From Nemophila menziesii (Eukaryota > Streptophyta > Magnoliopsida > Boraginales > Hydrophyllaceae): 64,000 bases of DNA. The position numbers were made by a program, and so were the translations under genes. Positions 12,827 to 26,021 of this stretch are shown in pieces. Within the stretch, counting starts at the first letter, position 1. The number at the start of each line of letters is the position of its first letter. The DNA is taken from NCBI GenBank assembly GCA_029959085.1, contig JARWIR010000013.1, positions 12,835,186 to 12,899,185 of the forward strand, written 5' to 3'. Below the pieces are notes generated by a model, which worked only from the letters and a program-made list of their open reading frames with translations, had not been told where the DNA came from and did not search any database.

Positions 12827-14840
12827 CTAAACGAGAGATGGATGTTGCTTGGCCTGTTGCTTCACCCTTCTCTTATACTCCACTTGATCCTACAAATCCA
12901 AATTATAGAATTATATTATATCTGAACAAATAATATATATTATAACATATAATTGGATCAAAATTCATACTTGCATGAAGAGCTGATAACCATCAGTCTG
13001 AGCTGGATCAGATGGGTTTGGTTGATCCAACAAGTCTTGAATTCCAACAAGAATTTGCTTCACTGTAATAGCAGGTCTCCATCCCTGGACAGTACATAAG
13101 AATAAAAATCATTAAACGCAAATCATCAAACTGAAAGATATACATGAAAAAAAAAAAAAGAAAAAAAAAACTTACACTATCCTCGTTAAGGATTGATAAA
13201 CAAACGGTACCAGAAGGGTATACATTTGGGTGAAAGAAACCTTGAGGAAACTTGCATTTTGGGGGTTTGCTTGGATAATCCTCGCTAAAGTTGAGTGTTA
13301 GTGGATAAAAACCACCCTCCCAATCAGTCTGTGTGTGTTAAATAAGACATTAATTATAATTATATATATTGATAGATAGATAATCCAGTCATTCACATAA
13401 TTCTGTTAAAAATATAAAATATGGATGAATATTACAATGGCACAGGGGATGGGGGTGGATGACATTTTAACAAACTACAGGGAGGTCTATCGCAAAAAAA
13501 CAGTGAAAAGAACAAACATTAAGACAGCAATAGAGTGACTATATCATCGATAAACTTATGACAGATATCTTTCTACAGCAAGAATAGATTGATTTGAAGG
13601 ATAAATTACCAAAATGGTCACTTACCTTTACCTTTTTTGACTAAACGATAATCCATCCATTTCAATTTTCCAATTTAGGCCATTACTTTTAATGGTTTTA
13701 ACCCAGTTAGAGCAAAATGAACTTTCATTTACGTCTAAATGGGAGGAAATTGAAACATATAGTATCGTTTTTTGGCCTAACGGGAACAAATAAAATGTAT
13801 CGTTTATGGGACGTCACCTCAATGAGAATGTATTTTTGGATTTTTCGCTAAAAGATTTTTGCTATATGCACGTCAAATAATGCTTACATGATCATTGCGT
13901 GCTCCATAGCCAAAATTTAAATGCAATATACGCAATCTTTGACGTGCATATATCAAAAATCTTTTAGCGAAAATCCAAGAAAACATTCTCATTAAAGTGA
14001 CTACCATAAGCTCTTTATTGGACAATAAATCGTGATACTAATTAAAAAGATCCAGCATTATCCAAAAAACAATTAGGCAACCAACAATGCAAAAAATTGA
14101 CATCAATCACCAAAGCAGCTCAAGAAACAAAAATATCTAATATGATGAATATTTATAAGGTTTTTCTTTTAATATTAAATGTTTCTCCTAAATTAAGTTA
14201 GGTTACTTAACACCATCTTTCTCCAACCCTTGAATTACTCTTTTATTAGTTTATGAAACAATACATCACTCAAATAGTACACATTGTAAATGCATGGTGC
14301 CCTATCTAGAGTTCTTTATCAGTCAAGGGCCCGAAAAAGAAATTTAGATTTAATTTCTATATATGTTACTAGATAGGGTCTAAAAATATAAGGGCTAAAT
14401 ATAGCTGGCAATTACTCAAAAATCATAAATTGTACAACTTTTGGATAATAATCAATCAAATAAATAAAGTGTAAAATACCCAGATAATTAATTAAATAAG
14501 AACTCAAATTAATAATTGAAAAATTTAAAAGAAAAAGATAATACTTACCCCAGGCTTACCAGGGATGGTGCAATGCCACACCATCATGTTAACCGTCCCG
14601 TCCGGACCTGATTCGGGCTTAGCCACAAAACCCTAAAAGAAGAACAAAATCCCATTTTTATCATAAGAAATATAAGCAATTTTCAATTATATGTGTGGGT
14701 TATTAGGAGAAGAAAAGAGAGTATAATAAAATGAGAAGAGAAATTGGGAAGATTTGATTGAGATTACAGACATGTGGATGATTCTTACGCCAGGCCTTGC
14801 GTTCTTCAGCAAGACGACCACGAGCGATTCCTCCTGACAT
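12827..14840 (-). CDS. SCE1: SUMO-conjugating enzyme E2 (SCE1/UBC9), five exons, complete
   Basis: The enzyme takes SUMO from the E1 enzyme (SAE1/SAE2) as a thioester on its catalytic Cys and passes it to lysines of target proteins, mostly in the nucleus. Exons on the minus strand are 14840-14772, 14632-14549, 13328-13176, 13084-12971 and 12889-12827. They encode 23, 28, 51, 38 and 20 residues, 160 in all, the usual length for plant SCE1. All introns are phase 0 and GT-AG; intron 1 has the unusual donor GTCTGT. The protein starts [20 protein letters not shown], carries the UBC-fold HPN motif at 84-86 and the active-site Cys94 in [10 protein letters not shown], and ends KQHPSLV. The basic N-terminal region that binds SUMO and E1 is present. 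No break is seen. Intron 2 (13329-14548) is the only long one and contains a foldback repeat. Confidence 0.97.
13804..14012. repeat. Foldback (MITE-like) inverted repeat in SCE1 intron 2
   Basis: The left arm 13804-13876 and right arm 13938-14012 are inverted copies of about 70 bases. The shared words include TCGCTAAAAGATTTTTG, TATATGCACGTCAAA and AATGAGAATG. The loop is about 60 bases. The arms could form a long hairpin in the pre-mRNA. Outer borders and target duplication were not resolved. The element may extend left to about 13600, where sequence resembles common plant MITE starts. Confidence 0.8.
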
Positions 14841-14907
14841 GTTTTTTCTTTTTTGGTCTTCTCAACTCTTCAAACTCTCAACGCCTACTACTTGCTCACA
14901 GTAGAGT

Positions 14908-14914
14908 CTTTATA
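14908..14914 (-). promoter_or_regulatory. Putative TATA box of SCE1
   Basis: On the minus strand this reads TATAAAG, about 70 bases before the SCE1 start codon at 14840. A pyrimidine-rich leader lies between. Spacing fits a plant core promoter with a short 5' UTR. Called on position and word only. Confidence 0.45.
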
Positions 14915-17900
14915 TTAATAATTTATATGAATAACGTAAAACACTGGTTCTAGATAACTACAAAAATGTAAAATAAAAAATAGCTTTTATAAAAATGGGA
15001 GAAAAAAATTTAACAATGGTAAATACTAAAAAGGGAAAATGCCGGATAGCACATGTAATTATAAAGGGAACTTTTGGGTACCTAAGGTATTTAAATATGT
15101 ATGGTAATACCCAAGCTTTTAAAAAATTGTTTTTATTTTTTTTACTTTTTTTTGTACTGGCAAAGAAAATAAACGTAGAAATAGAGGCTGAGAATCAACC
15201 AACTCCTATCCTCCTGAACTCGTCTAAAAATATGAAAACGTTGTTATTCTAACAAAACTAGGTGACTATGTGTCTAGCATGTTTTGCGAGCTTGTCTGCT
15301 CAGTCATTATACCCTTTACAGGGTCGGTCCAGGAACTTAAAGGGTCCTGGCCAAAATTATGAAATTGGTCCCCTTTAATTAAAATAAATAAATCTATAAT
15401 AAATATTAACAAAAAAATCATATGAGTCATGAAATAAAAATATAGATGTATACATCGGTAAAACTTAATTTTCATTAAAATTTAATGATAAAATACAATT
15501 ACTTAGGGGCCTCGTTAAACCCTTGTTTGAGAAAACCCCAATAGGACAAAATCTCAAATCAAGGAAAAAGAGTACCTCATATTGATAACATCACATAACT
15601 ATTATTGTTAACTTAAGAACCATACTCCTTGACTTCTTTCGTGCTCATTACAAAATCACAGTCAATATCATAATTTTAACCAGTGTGATGGGATAGATAG
15701 GCATTTAGATTTGCACGCAAATCCATTAATCTAGAAGTTATTCCAGCCAGAATTTCATATACAACTCCTCAAAAGGCTAAAATCCTGCAATGTGAGATAA
15801 TAATGTAGTCAATAATATAACTTTTATCAAATCTGGAGAGAATTTAATTACACTGCAAATTAAGTTCATGCAAAAATTACCAGATGATTATTTAATATAC
15901 AAACACATACATTTACGACATTTACTCCTTGAATTATTCTTGGTGAAAGAAAAATTGTAGGATTGGTTAGAATCCGTAAAAAGTGAAGTAGCAAAGCTAA
16001 GCAAAATGCAGAAGATCGTCAAATAAGAGAAGAAAGCACTTTCTTCGAATTAGAGACAAAAGCTCTACAGATTTCTGAATATTTAATTCAAATTGAAACT
16101 CTGTAGGAGGAGTTTAGGACATAAAAAATGAATCGGGAGAGAAACTAAGCATTAAAAGTCATGAAGTTGAAGAGAAGTTGAGCATTAAAAGCATTGATTC
16201 TTTAACGGATGTAAGAAGACCTTAATATGACTGATTTTGAACATCTGATCTTATTGGTAAAGTTTTACCCAATAGCAACTCATTTTCTATCGTGTTTATG
16301 TTGTTTATACGAAGAAATCTGAGTTGAAATAACATCTCATAAGTGTATTGTATAGTCTACATACTATAGTATTGTATTAAACTGCTAATTCCTTGCTAGA
16401 AGTGTTTCTGATGGTGAGTTTGATGTAGATAATATTTTGTAAAAGGCGTCACTATTATAGTATAGGTTATGCGTTAGTGTTAAAAGAAAGGGTACTAGAC
16501 AATCGAGTTGGTTTTTTGGGTGTTTTTTTTTCTTGCGTACTAAATCAATCTCCCAAGTATATTTATTCCTAATGATAGTTCTTACCATTGATCCAAACAT
16601 TTATTTGTAATGAACTTAATGTCTCACGTAAAAACTACTACTATAAAAAGTAGGTTTATATGATAATGTCTTTTGTGATACGATATTTACGATCTTTTGG
16701 ATTAGATTAAAATTTGTGTAGTTTTTCTTATCCAATTTAGGCAAGAAAGCGTGGTGCGACACCTAAACGAGGTAAAGTTGGTTCTCTTGGCGAACTACTA
16801 GCTCAAGGTTAGTGGAGGTGGATCAAGATTTTGTGTGTAGGTAACCAAGGATGTCTTAGTAAACTACTAAAATCAATTTTTTCTCATATGTCAGTTTTAC
16901 TATACATGATTCGATACAATACTGTCAGTGGTGACTATTGTAATATTATTTATCTCTCTGATGTAACTGTGGATGACTTTATTATTTAAATTCCATTTTA
17001 CAGTATATAATTGATGAAACATTGCCACTTGACCTAGGCAAGTATGAAATTCTGATATGCACTGAAACACATCAGTCCAACGATTTTAAGAAAATCAGAA
17101 ATGCCACTAAAAATCAACACGGTTGTTAATAAACAAGTGCAATTCCTATGGAAGATGATAAACAATAAACAGATGTAGGTCAATATAACTTATAGCCAAG
17201 ACATGTTCTCGACAAGTTTAAAGATCAGTGAAGAGGAACAATTACAGATACCTGCTTTGGCAGTATAAGATTGATAAAATGGTTACTTAGCATAGCCCAT
17301 CTTAGTTTATCTAACTAGAAGTATAGTGTAACAATTAATTAGTTAATAAGGTATGACTATCAAAAGATTAAATATCGACTATCAAACACATGATATATAA
17401 AGCTGTTGTTTATGTTGTTTATAATTTAAGTTTTAAAGTATATGTAGTAAAATATAGGTATTTATATTTCAATTATATATAAATACCCTAAGGATGGCCT
17501 TGAAAAATTATTTGACCTATTCAATAAAAACTTCTGACTCGATCATCTGATAGCCATAGAGATGATAGTGAATCATATGATGATTTATCACCTTAGCATA
17601 TTAAGAACGTGTTCAAGGATATGAAAAAAGAAGATCCAAATATACATACTTGTAAAGATCCGTAAAAAAACTATTTGTTTGATAAAACCCCAAATCGAAT
17701 GATCATTTGGGCCTGACCATTGGTTTATGCCAACCTAACTCTCGTCTTCTTTCTATATTCTAGATTCCTACATTTACGATAACCAGAGGTGGAATTGGGA
17801 TTTTTTATACATAGTTGCACTCTAGGTCTCTATATAATGCAAAAAATTCACTATATGTCACTACATTTTTATTTTTTGAAACTCATGATAAATTTAAAAA

Positions 17901-20900
17901 TATATTGCTCTAAATGGATCCTCTAAACATTGAAATAAATAAAATTGTTAATATATTTGAATTTCGATTAAATATTTTTTGATATGAGGCATATCCAAGT
18001 ATCTTTAAGAGAAACGTTGGGATAACTTTGAGAAACAGATTGATAAAATATTTTGTTGGACAAACAATTTATTTAATAAAATCGAATTGTAGCTTTGTAT
18101 ATAATCAATTTGCTTTACCAATTAGTTATGCTAATTTTTTTGAAATTTGTGAAAAATTCAAAATATAAGCTATAACTGATAAATAAAAATTAAATTCTTT
18201 CTCTCTCTTAATCAGTTAACATTAAGATAGATATATATATATATTTAAATTAAACTTTTGAATATTTATCTTCAGGTACAACGCATTCTTTATTTTATTT
18301 TTTTCGTAATGATAATAGTCTTTTTCGACTCGGAATTTGGATCTCTCTCAGATAGCTTACGTTATTTTTAGGGTTAATGCCCAATAAGTACCTGCTACCT
18401 TACACATTTGCCCATAAAAGACATTGTCTTTTTTAAAGAACGGAGAGTAATGGGAAGCTTCCCATAACTCAAACGACTTTTTTTATAGAAAAGAAAAAGA
18501 AAAGGAAAAATATATGTAGCCTTTTATGGGTAAAAAAATAATGATTGAGGTGAAAGAGAATTAATTTTAATTTGAGGTGTTTTTTGGACAATAATACTTA
18601 TTTTTTTTATGACTTTATCCATCCAATTTATTACCAAAATAAAGAGATCCTTTCACGTTGGCCGGACCATGTTGGATTGATACTACTACGGATTGGGCCG
18701 ATTAAGTGGCTCTACCTGACTACCTCTCCTGAATGGGCTGTTCATGAGACTTTTATGGCTAGCCTCGCCTTGAGGCCCTTCTCTCTCTCAGAGAACTGAT
18801 TGATAGCTTATTGTATTTAATCCATATTCATTATAGTAGTAATCTCTTTATATATTTGTCTCTTATACTATATATTTCTAGTCCTGTGGAGTATAGTAGT
18901 ATGGTCTTTAGCTAGAATTTTCTAATAATCAATTACCATTTGTTTGCCATGTGTGACAGACAGACTAAAGCACATCATGGACTCCGAAAACAATGGGCCT
19001 ACACGGCCCGCCAATCATCTTGGAGGCCAACGTTGTAACTTGTAACATAAGAGATTTTACAGACATTTTTTAATAATTAAAAATATCAACTAGGAGACCC
19101 ATATCAAATATCAATTCCTGATAAATTTTTAAGGGCAAAGGTAATATATGCACTGATCTAGACTATGTTATTAAGATTAAAAAGAAAAATCATTCAAACA
19201 TATTCTTTATCATTAAATTATTTCGCAACCTCACAATTAAGTGGTGTTTTCTTGTTTATTTCGACTCAGTAATATTAATGAAAACAAATCATGCATTCTC
19301 TTTCCCAAAATGTTTAGCAAGTCATTGTTTTCTCAAACATAGCATAGGGCTCCATTACCCCTTATTGACATATCTTGATGCATGCCCCATTATAGAAGAC
19401 CTGCAGTAATACCACATGATATGTCTACAGTGCTTTTAGCCTAACTCAACGTGGTAGAGAAAAGCGAAAACTAATTAAAGGCATTGCAATTTGCAAGTCT
19501 CATCCTAAAGGAAGACAAAATTTAAAGCACAATCACATATAGCATGAATGCTTTGAGGGAGTAAAATGGACCCGTCAAAGGTCAACCCCTAGAATGTAGT
19601 TCTAATTAAAGCTCCATGGTTATTGTAGATTTATATTTTATGAATAATTATGATGAACATCAAATTAATTTAAATATACTATATATTTTTCTCGAATCAA
19701 TAGAAATGATGTTAAGACAAATAAAATAAAAATGATGCTATCAAAATCAATTGACATTTGATCGAGTTATATAATAATGCTTAAATGGTTATTCTGACTA
19801 TTCATCTCCGAGTTAAAAAGTATTGATAATTAATAAACACCTAGTAGATTAAAAAATTAGCAAATAAGATAGTAAATTGGATTTTTATTTCAATTCTGAA
19901 ATTTTATTAAAATGAAAAAAAAGAGATACTTACAGAAAATAACTAAAGTAAGTATACAAAAATTTCTATTTCAATCATTCTAGTCTTTCAGAAAATAAAA
20001 ACAAAATTGCTTGTACGGTTTTTTTGTTTCCATTTGATTACAAAATATCCATCTTATATAATGTATGTCATTAAAAAAAAGTTATGTGTGTATCGTGAAG
20101 CTAACTTTTGTGTCGATAGGCTTGCAAGAGAAAGAGTATTGTTTCGTACTCAACCGCGGAGGCGTTTAAGGATCCACCTGACTATTTTTGGAAGGTGATT
20201 ACATGACGAGACAGAAGTGAGTGTGCAACTAATAGAGTTGTACTAGATAGACAATAAGAACTTTTGTTCTATATGTAATCCTTTATTTTTAACGACTTTA
20301 TAGTATGTCATGAAAAAAAAAAGTTATGTAAAACTCACTCAAAGTCAAAAAAGATATACATACTCAAAATGATAAAGATACAATAAACCCTAGTGTTCAC
20401 TTTTATTGACTTTTTTATTGTTTTAAGTTCTTGTATTAAGAGCCAAAATGGCTACAAGGGATAAGATAGATAGCATCGTAGGAATCATTACCGCTCCATA
20501 AAATCATAATCAATGTTTAAGTACCAAGTGTGACAAGAACTGTGCTATTGGACCTAAAGGAAATCATCATTCTTAGATAGTTAATTAATTGATTATGGAA
20601 TTAATGATTTTGGTCTAGAAAGATAAATTTTTTAGATATAGTAATTATTATGATAATGATCGAAAGAAATGAGGCAAAAAGATGCAAAAGAAAGGATAAG
20701 AATAATTTCCCAATGGAAAGGATGTGGGATCGATGTAGCAAGACTCACATGGCATGGCTAAGAAAAAGCATAAGGAATAGAAAAGGAATTAGGGAAGTTG
20801 AGAATAAAGTATGGTTACAGCTACACAAGTAGTGACCACTCTCAAAACTTGGTGGATCGGATAAAGTAATTATTCCATATGGTTATTAAGGATTTATAAA

Positions 20901-20963
20901 GGTTCAATCGATTTTATTTTCTTTTTCTTTGGTCAATTTGATATATATTAAACTTTAGTATCT
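14915..20963. other. Six-kb gene-free A+T-rich stretch
   Basis: No coding region is supported on either strand: the open frames are short, A+T-rich and without motifs. Near 15311-15400 there is a possible transposon start (CAGGGTCGGTCCAGG, similar in style to the element at 1349), but no matching end was found. A frame at 18572-18799 has no recognisable product. The SCE1 promoter occupies the first few hundred bases. Confidence 0.45.
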
Positions 20964-20978
20964 AATTAATGAGTTTTT

Positions 20979-21092
20979 GAGATCGATAGTTGATCTAGTG
21001 GTTAGGTTACTCCGACCAAAAAATTTTGGGATCGAATCTTATTGGAGTCATTTACTCCGAATTCAAAGTGGCTCACTCATGTCTTAAAAAAA
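20979..21092 (+). mobile_element. tRNA-derived SINE with 15-bp target duplication
   Basis: This short element has a tRNA-like head with an A-box-like segment (TGATCTAGTGGTTAGG, 20991-21006) and a B-box-like segment (GGGATCGAATCT, 21028-21039), and it ends in an A run. The duplication AATTAATGAGTTTTT is perfect on both sides (20964-20978 and 21093-21107). SINEs are copied by LINE machinery from RNA polymerase III transcripts. The perfect duplication suggests a fairly young insertion. Confidence 0.8.
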
Positions 21093-21176
21093 AATTAATG
21101 AGTTTTTTTTTTGGTCTAATCTATTTAATGAGAACGTTCTGTTGGTTTATCTCATATAGGCTCCTAGTGTAAAAAC

Positions 21177-21735
21177 TAGGGCTGCAAATGAACCAAGCTG
21201 CTCGCGAGCAGCTCGGGCTCGGCTCGGAGAAAAGCTCGTTCGAGATCGGCTCGAATGTAAACAAGATCAAGCTCAAGTTCCATTTTAAGCTCGATACGTA
21301 AATGAGTCTGCTCGAGCTCGGCTCCTGAGCTCGTTTAAAATTATGAATTATAAATAAAAATAAATTATCTACTTATAAATATATTATTAAACCTTCAATA
21401 TCTAATTGGATATTTTTAATTTCTTTAGATATTTATTTTTTCATTAGTGTTATGTTTTATATTTTCATACCACACACTCATGAAAGTCCCATTTCAACCA
21501 TAAAAAACAAATTGTTCATGAGCAACTCGTGCTCGACTTTACAAAAGTTTGTTCAATAAGTTAAACAAACAAGTTCTAACATTTCTGATTCGGATGACTG
21601 GAAGCTCGGGCTCGGCTCGTTTAAATTTGAGCTCGACTCGTTAAATTTGAGCTCGGCTCGGCTCGGCTCGAGAAATTAAACAAACCAAGCCTGTACATCT
21701 AGTATTCGGCTCGGCTCGGCTCGTTTGCAGCCCTA
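21177..21735. mobile_element. Non-autonomous hAT element with GCTCGGCTCG repeats
   Basis: The ends are TAGGGCTGCAAATGAACCAA and, on the minus strand, TAGGGCTGCAAACGAGCCGA. The 8-bp duplication GTAAAAAC is exact (21169-21176 and 21736-21743). Both subterminal regions are full of GCTCGGCTCG-type words, unusually GC-rich for this window. The 559-bp body has no transposase frame. Confidence 0.9.
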
Positions 21736-22371
21736 GTAAAAACCATGTTACCCTGAATGCATGTCCCAAAATGGGTCATATTACTCTATTATGCAAATGA
21801 CGCTAATTGGAAAATCCTTAACCACAGTACTTTAAATTGTATTTCGATTTTTTTGTTTTTGTTTTGCCTTCTTCGGTTCTCCAAATGCTTTCGAGCCTGA
21901 ATTAATGTGATTGACGGATTGTCTAACTTTATTTAGTATCAGTTATAAGCTGTTGTTTTATTCACAAATATATGTCAAAATTAAATTACATTCGTTTAGT
22001 GAAGTGTAATGGAAAAAGTCCAACAGAACTAGAACACTCCAATATCTAAGAGTAACGTTTCTTAAACTTGATTACATATATACATTATGAACCTCATTTC
22101 AACAATGCAAAACTGAACCCTTGTAGTTTTTGACATACAGAAAAGCCATAGCACCTTTATTTTGTAATGAGGAAGCAGAAGTCAAATATTATTGTGATTA
22201 TTGTGACATGAAGGATGTAACTGTAAACCCAACATCCAACACTAGTGTAGTACTGTATGAAAAGAAAATGGTGGGGTATTGTTTGGTTGAAGTTGTAATA
22301 ACTTAGCTTGCAATATTGAAGCTAGCTATAGAAGAAAGAGCAGTTAGAGAGTTAGGTGAAGAAAAGGAATA

Positions 22372-22504
22372 TTAAAGGTGTACTCCTGTGAGTGTGATGT
22401 GAGAGATTTTGATCATGCATCTTCTGTACATGTACATGTCAGCTTTTTTCAATTCCTTCCTTGTAAATGAAGGAGCAGGAGAAGATACAATTTGCTTAAC
22501 TTGA
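22372..22504 (-). other. Possible small coding exon of unknown gene
   Basis: A minus-strand frame of about 40 codons ends in TAA at 22372 and reads SPAPSFTRKELKKADMYMYR followed by RCMIKISHITLTGVHL. Its composition looks protein-like, and the YxYRRCM segment faintly recalls the RTFL/DVL peptide core, but the rest does not match. No in-frame start or certain splice site was found. An upstream short frame (MFEAADINNL) ends just before a TTTTAG. It may be a chance frame. Confidence 0.2.
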
Positions 22505-22686
22505 AGTCTACCACATCAACGACTGCTACTACCGCAACTAGTTATGCCTAAAATTAGAGGTTGTTAATGTCGGCTGCTTCAAACATAGTATTATCTACTT
22601 GTGTCTTCATTCTCATCATTTGTCTTACAACTAAAACTTCATTTTCATTTGGATATAATATGCTTGAAGCAACCCATTAACACAAA

Positions 22687-22689
<3 letters not shown>

Positions 22690-22759
<70 letters not shown>
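22690..22759. repeat. (TA)n microsatellite
   Basis: About 35 TA units, slightly interrupted at the right. It lies just outside the 22899 hAT element. Confidence 0.95.
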
Positions 22760-22766
<7 letters not shown>

Positions 22767-23053
22767 TATACATGGAAATTTGACTACTTACCTAATCAAT
22801 ATTTGTAAACCGTTCAGTATAAGTCTAATCAACCGACTACTTTTTCTAATCCGACTACATGATTTAACTTAATTTATCTCTTTGGGATTAATCACGCTTC
22901 AGCCTGGCTATCGGACCGCTTCTACGAACCGTCCGGCTCCAAAACCAGGATGAAACGAAGAAATAGTATGGAACCGAACTAGTCTGAACCAGTCCATTGC
23001 TTATCGGTTCGGTTCCTTAAAAAAAATTAAAGGATAAGGACCGATCCGGACTG

Positions 23054-23173
<120 letters not shown>

Positions 23174-23375
23174 TATTATTATAATTACACTAACCAAACC
23201 CACCGTCCCATTACTCTCTACTTTCTTTCATCTTTATTCATTTCACCAAGTCCATCGCCTCCCATTCATTCGGTCTGAAGTCCGATCTAATCTCTAATCT
23301 TATCTTCTGAAATTAAGTGAAGAAGGTTTCAAAGTTGGCTATGGTGGTGGTGATTGTTTGTCTAATACGCTATTA

Positions 23376-23420
23376 TGTTTCTTCTTTCTTCTTTCTTCTT
23401 TCTTCTTTCTTCTTTCTTCT
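23376..23420. repeat. (TTCTTTC)n microsatellite
   Basis: About six copies of a 7-base pyrimidine unit, in the region where a 5' leader or intron of the transposase gene would be expected. Confidence 0.85.
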
Positions 23421-23929
23421 GAGATTGTTTAAAGTAATTTTTGAATCTGGAAATTTAGATTATGGTTGAGGTTTTTTGTTATATCATATCTCTTTGGGTA
23501 GGTATGGATTAGCTCTTGAATATTATTATATTTCTGGGTTTCCTAATGAATTTCATGTTTTTATTTTTGTGAGGAATTGATTTTTCTGGAATTGATTTCA
23601 CTTTGTTAAGGATTGAGTATTGTATTTGTAATCAAATAAGTTTTTAATTTAATTTTCTCAAATCCATTTCTTTATTTATTTTTGAAGATTTCTAATAGTA
23701 ATTTTGGATTGTTTATGTTTGCATGTGGTTTTGGTGTGGAGTTGATGAATAGATGAGTTATTGATGAGGGTTTAATGATTGATTATGTGGGTAAGTTGAT
23801 GGCTTTGATCCTCTAAGAATTTAGAAATTTTCTTTTTGTCCCTCGTTTATCTAATTTGTGTGATTTTAATCAAGTTCTTCCATGTGGTTTTGTTGAAACT
23901 GATACTTGTAGTCTTTGTTCTTGTGAAAT

Positions 23930-24470
23930 TGTTACCTTGAGGCCCTTGTTTTATGAGAATATGTTGTTTTTGTACCCTGATTTGAATGATTTTACACTTT
24001 TAGTCCTTATGTTATACTAAATGAACACTCTTAATCCCTTTGGTATGAGAATTTCACACATGAACTACTTGGATTTTCTGAAATTGAAAGTATAGATCTC
24101 TATGATTTGCGAAATTAAGAATTTGAGATCTTTATGTTATTCGAAATTGAGTCCCTATGTATTTGTGAATCAACGAATTATAGTTCCTATGTTTTTGTGA
24201 TTTGCGAATTTAAGTCCCCATTTTTTTGGTGAAGTTGCGAATTTGATTTCCTATGTTATTAGAACTTGCGAATTATGATATGTGAATTTGAGTCTCCATT
24301 TTTTTGGTGAATTTGCGAATTTGATTTCCTATGTTATTGGAAATTGTGCATTTGAGACACTATGTTTTTTGAATTTGCGAATTTTGAGTCCATATGTTTT
24401 GCGAAATTGAGAATTTGGGTCCCTAAGTTTTCCTAATTTGCGAATATAAGTCCCTATATTTTCTTAAGAT
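23930..24470. repeat. Degenerate tandem array of about 30-bp units
   Basis: Variants of 'GCGAATTTGAGTCCCTATGT' plus a T-run recur more than ten times, each with substitutions and small indels. The array is inside the hAT element. Confidence 0.7.
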
Positions 24471-25684
24471 CAAGTAGTTATTTGGAATTGACGGATTTTA
24501 TTGACGGATTTTAAGAATTGACAGATTTTAAAAAGTGGATTAAGAAACTTTTCAGAAATTGCAAAACAACCCCTTCTTTATAAAAATAATGAAAAAAATT
24601 CATACAAAGGATTTTTCTTGACAAACTTTCCCCAAACTTTTCAAGAATGGTTTATGTGGACTAAAAGGAGTTGAAAAAAAAAATCTTAACTAAGTTTCTA
24701 AAATGATGATTTATAATCTGAAAATTTGCAAAATGGTCCTTGAACTTTTATGACACATTGCAGTAATATATACTTGTAAGTTTTATTATTTGCAAAGTAA
24801 CATTTAATTGCCAAATTTTTGTACTTTAAGTTTTGAAAATTTGGGCAAATATTCATTTGTGAAACTAATTAAGGGTGTTTTTGCATTTTGTGATTTAGTA
24901 TTTATTTGGTGCAACTACCCCATTAATTGAAGTTTATTCTTGTCACTTCACATTGAGTAAAGATCTTTCCCTTTTTAATTTTGTAAGAAATAATATGGCT
25001 CTTTTCAGCAAAACTTTTATTCTCATTTATACTTGTCACATCTCATCTAATACCAACCATCCTCTTTAAACCAATTGATTTTGCCTATATAAGTGGTGGG
25101 TTTTGTTGTATTCCTATATCTTGCTATCTGAAAACTTCTTACGTATCATTTTCTTCAAAATTTCTTTTCACTACTTTAAAATTTTAAGTCAACTTTCAAT
25201 TCAACTACTTCAAAGGCATTCATTACTTGGATTACAAAGTTTTTCCACCACATTCTTTAGCATGTATGCTCAAGTTGAAGTTTTTAATGATTTCAATGAT
25301 TTTAAATGGTTTGTAATATATTTATTTGTCTAAGTTTTTTTTTTGTACTTTACATGTATGCTTTAGCTTGTTTATATTGTTGTAGCACTAATATAGATTT
25401 AAACCTCAACTATTAGAATAAAATTCAAACCTCAATAACAATCCTTTTTTATTAATTTTAGTTTTCAAAAGTGGTTAAACATACATAAAAGAAAACTAGG
25501 ATATAAAAAAATAGTTTTTAAAAAAATCACTACTCCTTTTTTAACATACAAATGAAACCCAAACCAACCTCCTAACAAGTAAACTGTATTTTTATAATCA
25601 ATACACAATCTCAATAAACTTAAAGCAACTACTTTACAATCTTACTATTTTTGAAAATCACTACTCGTTTTTTAAACTAAACTC

Positions 25685-26015
25685 AAACTGTTTTTTTTTA
25701 AATTAACTAAACTGTTTTATTTAAATCAACTCAACGGTTTTATGTAAATCAAATAAACTGCTTTAAAATCAACTCAAATTGTTTTTTTAAAATCAACTAA
25801 ACTGTTTTTTTTAAATTACCTAAACTGTGTTTACAATCAACTAAACTATTTTTCTAAAATAAAGTCAAACTTTTTTTGTTAAAATCAACTAAACTGTTTT
25901 TAAAATCAACTAAACTTTTTAAAAAAGAAATCAAGTAAACTGTTTTTAACGTCAACTAAACTATTTTCTTATAATCAACTAAACTGTTTTTACCAAATCA
26001 ACTAAACTAGTTTTT
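25685..26015. repeat. Minisatellite of about 20-24-bp units (CAACTAAACTG + T-run)
   Basis: About 13 units of AAATCAACTAAACTGTTTTT with variable T and A runs. The array resumes at 26257 after the inserted MITE, for about three further units. Confidence 0.85.
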
Positions 26016-26021
26016 TACTAA

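Noticed and set aside
18572..18799. 75-codon frame as a gene
   Set aside because: No motif, no splice partners and no similarity I could recognise.
22601..22783. 60-codon frame with IYIYIY repeats
   Set aside because: It reads through a TA microsatellite.
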